Positions 60,711-64,000 of a DNA stretch of 64,000 nt are shown here, piece by piece. Numbering within the stretch: the stretch's first letter is position 1; each line of letters starts with the position of its first letter. The translations under genes and the position numbers were made by a program. A model generated the notes under the pieces. The model was given only the letters and a program-made list of their open reading frames with translations. It made no database searches and was not told the DNA's origin. This stretch comes from Buchnera aphidicola (Aphis gossypii) (GTDB lineage Bacteria > Pseudomonadota > Gammaproteobacteria > Enterobacterales > Enterobacteriaceae). The stretch lies in contig NZ_CP056771.1 in NCBI RefSeq assembly GCF_013394915.1, forward strand, positions 248,001-312,000, read 5' to 3'.

Positions 60711-62453
60711 TTACATTTTTTTTAATGTTTTTATTCCCAGGATATTAAGCCCCTTTTTTAATGTTTTTGCTGTTAAAAAAGATAATTTTAATCTACTTTT
60801 TCGTGTTTTTATTTTTTCAGAAAATAAAATCGAGCAATTTTCATAAAAATTAGAAAAACATGTTGCTAATTCGTAAAGATAATTACACATAACATGCGGT
60901 GTTCCTTTTTTTTCTATAATTAAGATAATTTCTTCAAATTCTAATATCTTAATTGCTAATTTGATTTCGCTATTTTTAATTAAACTAATTTTTTCTGAGA
61001 TTTTATGTATTCGTATAGTGGATTTTTTTAAAATTGATAGAATTCTTGTATAGGCATATTGTATGTAAGGCGATGTATTACCTTCAAAAGTTAACATTGT
61101 ATCCCAGTCAAATATATAGTTAGTGTTTCTGTTTTTAGATAAATCAGAATATTTTACTGCGCTTATTCCTATAACTTTAGCTAATTTGATAAGTATTTTT
61201 TTAGGTAAATTAGGTTTTTTTTGATAAATTAAATCCTTAGCTCTATTTATTGCTTCGTCAAGTAGTTCGGTAAGTTTAATAGTATCTCCATCACGTGTTT
61301 TAAAAGGACGTTTGTTTTTTGATAACATCATTCCGAATGTATGATGTTCTAATAATAAATTATGAGGTATGTAATTAGCTTTTCTCGCAATAGCCCATAT
61401 TTGTAATAAATGCCGGTATTGACGAGAGTCTGTATAGTATATTATACGATTAGCGTGTAATATTTCATATCGATATTTTAGACAAGCAATTTCCGTAGTA
61501 GAATATAAAAAAGCTTTATCCTTCTTTTGAATCACTACTCCCATGGGTTCTCCCAGTTTGTTTTTAAATTCATTTAAGAAAATTATAGTAGATTTATTCT
61601 TTTCTATAGCTATTTTTTTTTCTTTAAGATCTTTTATAACATCTGGAAGCATTTTACTATATAAGCTTTCTCCCATAGTATGTTGTTGTTTTAATGTCAC
61701 ATTAAGTTTCTTATATATTTTGTAATTATAATTCATTGTTATTTTGACTATTTTTTTCCAAATAGAATAGCAATTTGGATCTCCATTTTGTAGTTTTACT
61801 ACATATTTTCTTGACTGTTCTTCAAAATTTTTATCTAAATCACATTTTTTTTTTGATTTGCAATAAAAGTTTTCAATTTCTTTCAGGGAAATAAGATTTT
61901 CTTGTAATTTTTTTTCTAATTTTTTATATTTTAAATATGCAATTAACATTCCAAATTGAGTACCCCAATCTCCAATATGATTAGCCCTGATAACATTATG
62001 CCCTAAAAATTCTAAAGTTCTTACCATAACATCTCCTATAATTGTAGATCTTAAATGTCCTATATGCATTTCTTTAGCAATGTTTGGTGAAGAATAATCT
62101 ACTACTATAGTTTTTTTGGAAACAACATGCTTTATACCCAATCGAGATGAATTAAACAATTGTTCTAACTTCTCTGATAAAAAATTTTCATTAATAAAAA
62201 TATTCATAAAACCTGGGTAAGAAAATATTATTTTTTTATATATATTCTTTTTGTGAATTAAAAAAACTATTTTTTCATATAAACTATATGGTTCAATATT
62301 ATTTTTATGTGCTATTTTAATTAAGTTATCGACTTGATAATTTCCGAGCTCTGTTTTTTTTTTAGCAATAATTAATGGTTTATAATAATTTTTAAGACCG
62401 ATTTTAATTAAAGCTTGTTCAATATCTTTTTTTATTGTATATTTTAAATTCAT
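60711..62453 (-). CDS. argS: Arginyl-tRNA synthetase
   Basis: Charges tRNA-Arg. It has 580 residues (E. coli 577). An N-terminal additional domain is followed by the class I signature IAKEMHIGHLRSTIIGD (about 127-143), NHIGDWGTQFGM and the loop MLSKNKRPFKTRDGDTIKL, which stands in for KMSKS in this family. TFEGNTSPYIQYAYTRI and the DALR anticodon-binding helical end follow. The start is ATG at 62453. It is divergent from rrs, an arrangement long known for Buchnera. Confidence 0.97.
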   Translation of the reverse strand: MNLKYTIKKDIEQALIKIGLKNYYKPLIIAKKKTELGNYQVDNLIKIAHKNNIEPYSLYEKIVFLIHKKNIYKKIIFSYPGFMNIFINENFLSEKLEQLFNSSRLGIKHVVSKKTIVVDYSSPNIAKEMHIGHLRSTIIGDVMVRTLEFLGHNVIRANHIGDWGTQFGMLIAYLKYKKLEKKLQENLISLKEIENFYCKSKKKCDLDKNFEEQSRKYVVKLQNGDPNCYSIWKKIVKITMNYNYKIYKKLNVTLKQQHTMGESLYSKMLPDVIKDLKEKKIAIEKNKSTIIFLNEFKNKLGEPMGVVIQKKDKAFLYSTTEIACLKYRYEILHANRIIYYTDSRQYRHLLQIWAIARKANYIPHNLLLEHHTFGMMLSKNKRPFKTRDGDTIKLTELLDEAINRAKDLIYQKKPNLPKKILIKLAKVIGISAVKYSDLSKNRNTNYIFDWDTMLTFEGNTSPYIQYAYTRILSILKKSTIRIHKISEKISLIKNSEIKLAIKILEFEEIILIIEKKGTPHVMCNYLYELATCFSNFYENCSILFSEKIKTRKSRLKLSFLTAKTLKKGLNILGIKTLKKM

Positions 62454-62710
62454 TGGAAACCTTCATTTATTTAAAATTAATAATAATTTAAATAAATTTT
62501 ATTAATTTAATATAAAATTATTTTAATTATTAAATTGTTAATAATACTAATTAACTTATTTTGCATTGTTAATACTTATATTATAATGAATTTTTTAATA
62601 AAAATATTAATTTTTTAGATAAAAATTTATTTTTTAAAGTATGTAGTAAATTTTAAATAGTTTTTTATGTCTTTAAAAAAATTAAAGTTATAATTAATTT
62701 CATTAAAAGG
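62454..62710. other. AT-rich spacer between argS and the rrs promoter
   Basis: No open reading frame or tRNA-like structure is seen in these 257 bases. They must hold the argS promoter (minus strand), but the sequence is so A/T-rich that -10-like hexamers occur everywhere and none can be singled out. Confidence 0.5.
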
Positions 62711-62737
62711 TTGACAAGATCTAAAAAAAAATGTAAT
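62711..62737 (+). promoter_or_regulatory. Probable rrs promoter
   Basis: A perfect -35 TTGACA at 62711-62716 is followed by TGTAAT at 62732-62737 (five of six -10 bases, 15-base spacing). TAATCT at 62734-62739 gives 17-base spacing but a poorer match. It is the clearest promoter in the window and lies about 137 bases before the 16S gene. Confidence 0.65.
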
Positions 62738-62766
62738 CTCTTATTTAAATCTTTAAAAGTAAAACC

Positions 62767-62803
62767 GCTCTTTAAAAAAATATTAGATAATCTGTGTGGG
62801 CAC
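62767..62803 (+). promoter_or_regulatory. rRNA leader antitermination site (boxA and boxC-like)
   Basis: GCTCTTTAA at 62767-62775 matches the core of the E. coli rrn boxA. The following ATAATCTGTGTGGGCAC (ending 62803) matches the conserved leader after boxA almost base for base. This is where NusB/S10 and other Nus factors load in E. coli. Conservation in such AT-rich DNA implies function. Confidence 0.75.
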
Positions 62804-62841
62804 AAAAAATTAAGTACAAATAAAATTTGTTTTAGTTTAAA

Positions 62842-62865
62842 ATCTCTTAAATTTATTTAAGAGAT
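62842..62865 (+). other. Leader hairpin just before 16S rRNA
   Basis: ATCTCTTAAA (62842-62851) pairs perfectly with TTTAAGAGAT (62856-62865), eight bases before the 16S start. It may be part of the processing stem region or a local structure guiding 16S 5' maturation; the matching 3' flank is outside the window. Confidence 0.45.
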
Positions 62866-62873
62866 AGCTTTAA

Positions 62874-64000
<1,127 letters not shown>

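Overview
The window is a piece of the chromosome of Buchnera aphidicola, the obligate gammaproteobacterial endosymbiont of aphids. The DNA is extremely AT-rich, and every recognisable gene is a close relative of an Escherichia coli gene, in mostly E. coli-like local order with many neighbours deleted. Intergenic DNA is close to pure A/T. The partial 16S rRNA gene at the right end is of the Buchnera type. No transposons, prophages, CRISPR arrays, tRNA genes or signs of horizontal transfer were found.

Layout. 1-3.6 kb: start of thrA, then hpt, panC-panB and dksA. 3.9-9.6 kb: truA, a decayed mrcB (PBP1b), and secA. 9.7-17.4 kb: mutT, coaE, guaC and the pyruvate dehydrogenase operon aceE-aceF-lpdA, ending in a striking perfect 46-bp hairpin. 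17.6-20.6 kb (minus strand): speE-speD (spermidine), mtn and erpA. 20.8-36.5 kb (minus strand): the division and cell wall (dcw) cluster rsmH-ftsL-ftsI-murE-murF-mraY-murD-ftsW-murG-murC-ddlB-ftsA-ftsZ, without ftsQ or lpxC. 36.6-41.7 kb: ilvI-ilvH, apbE and degP. 41.8-55.4 kb: dapD and map on the minus strand, then rpsB-tsf-pyrH-frr-dxr-uppS-bamA-fabZ-dnaE on the plus strand. 55.4-62.5 kb: proS, flhB-flhA and argS. 62.7-64 kb: the rrs promoter, leader and first ~1.13 kb of 16S rRNA.

Functionally, the window shows the usual Buchnera economy. It keeps amino acid and cofactor supply to the host (ilvIH, dapD, panBC, thrA), central carbon (pyruvate dehydrogenase), core translation and replication, isoprenoid/undecaprenyl synthesis, outer-membrane assembly (bamA) and the flagellar export apparatus (flhA, flhB).

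The most interesting signal is in peptidoglycan and division genes. murC, murF, ftsW and ftsL each have their reading frame broken at a homopolymer run of 9-12 A on the sense strand, while the sequence on both sides of each run is otherwise intact and conserved. mrcB, by contrast, is a true multi-lesion pseudogene. Transcriptional slippage at poly(A) is known in Buchnera and could rescue the four genes. The alternatives are a pathway in the process of being lost, or systematic homopolymer errors in the sequence.
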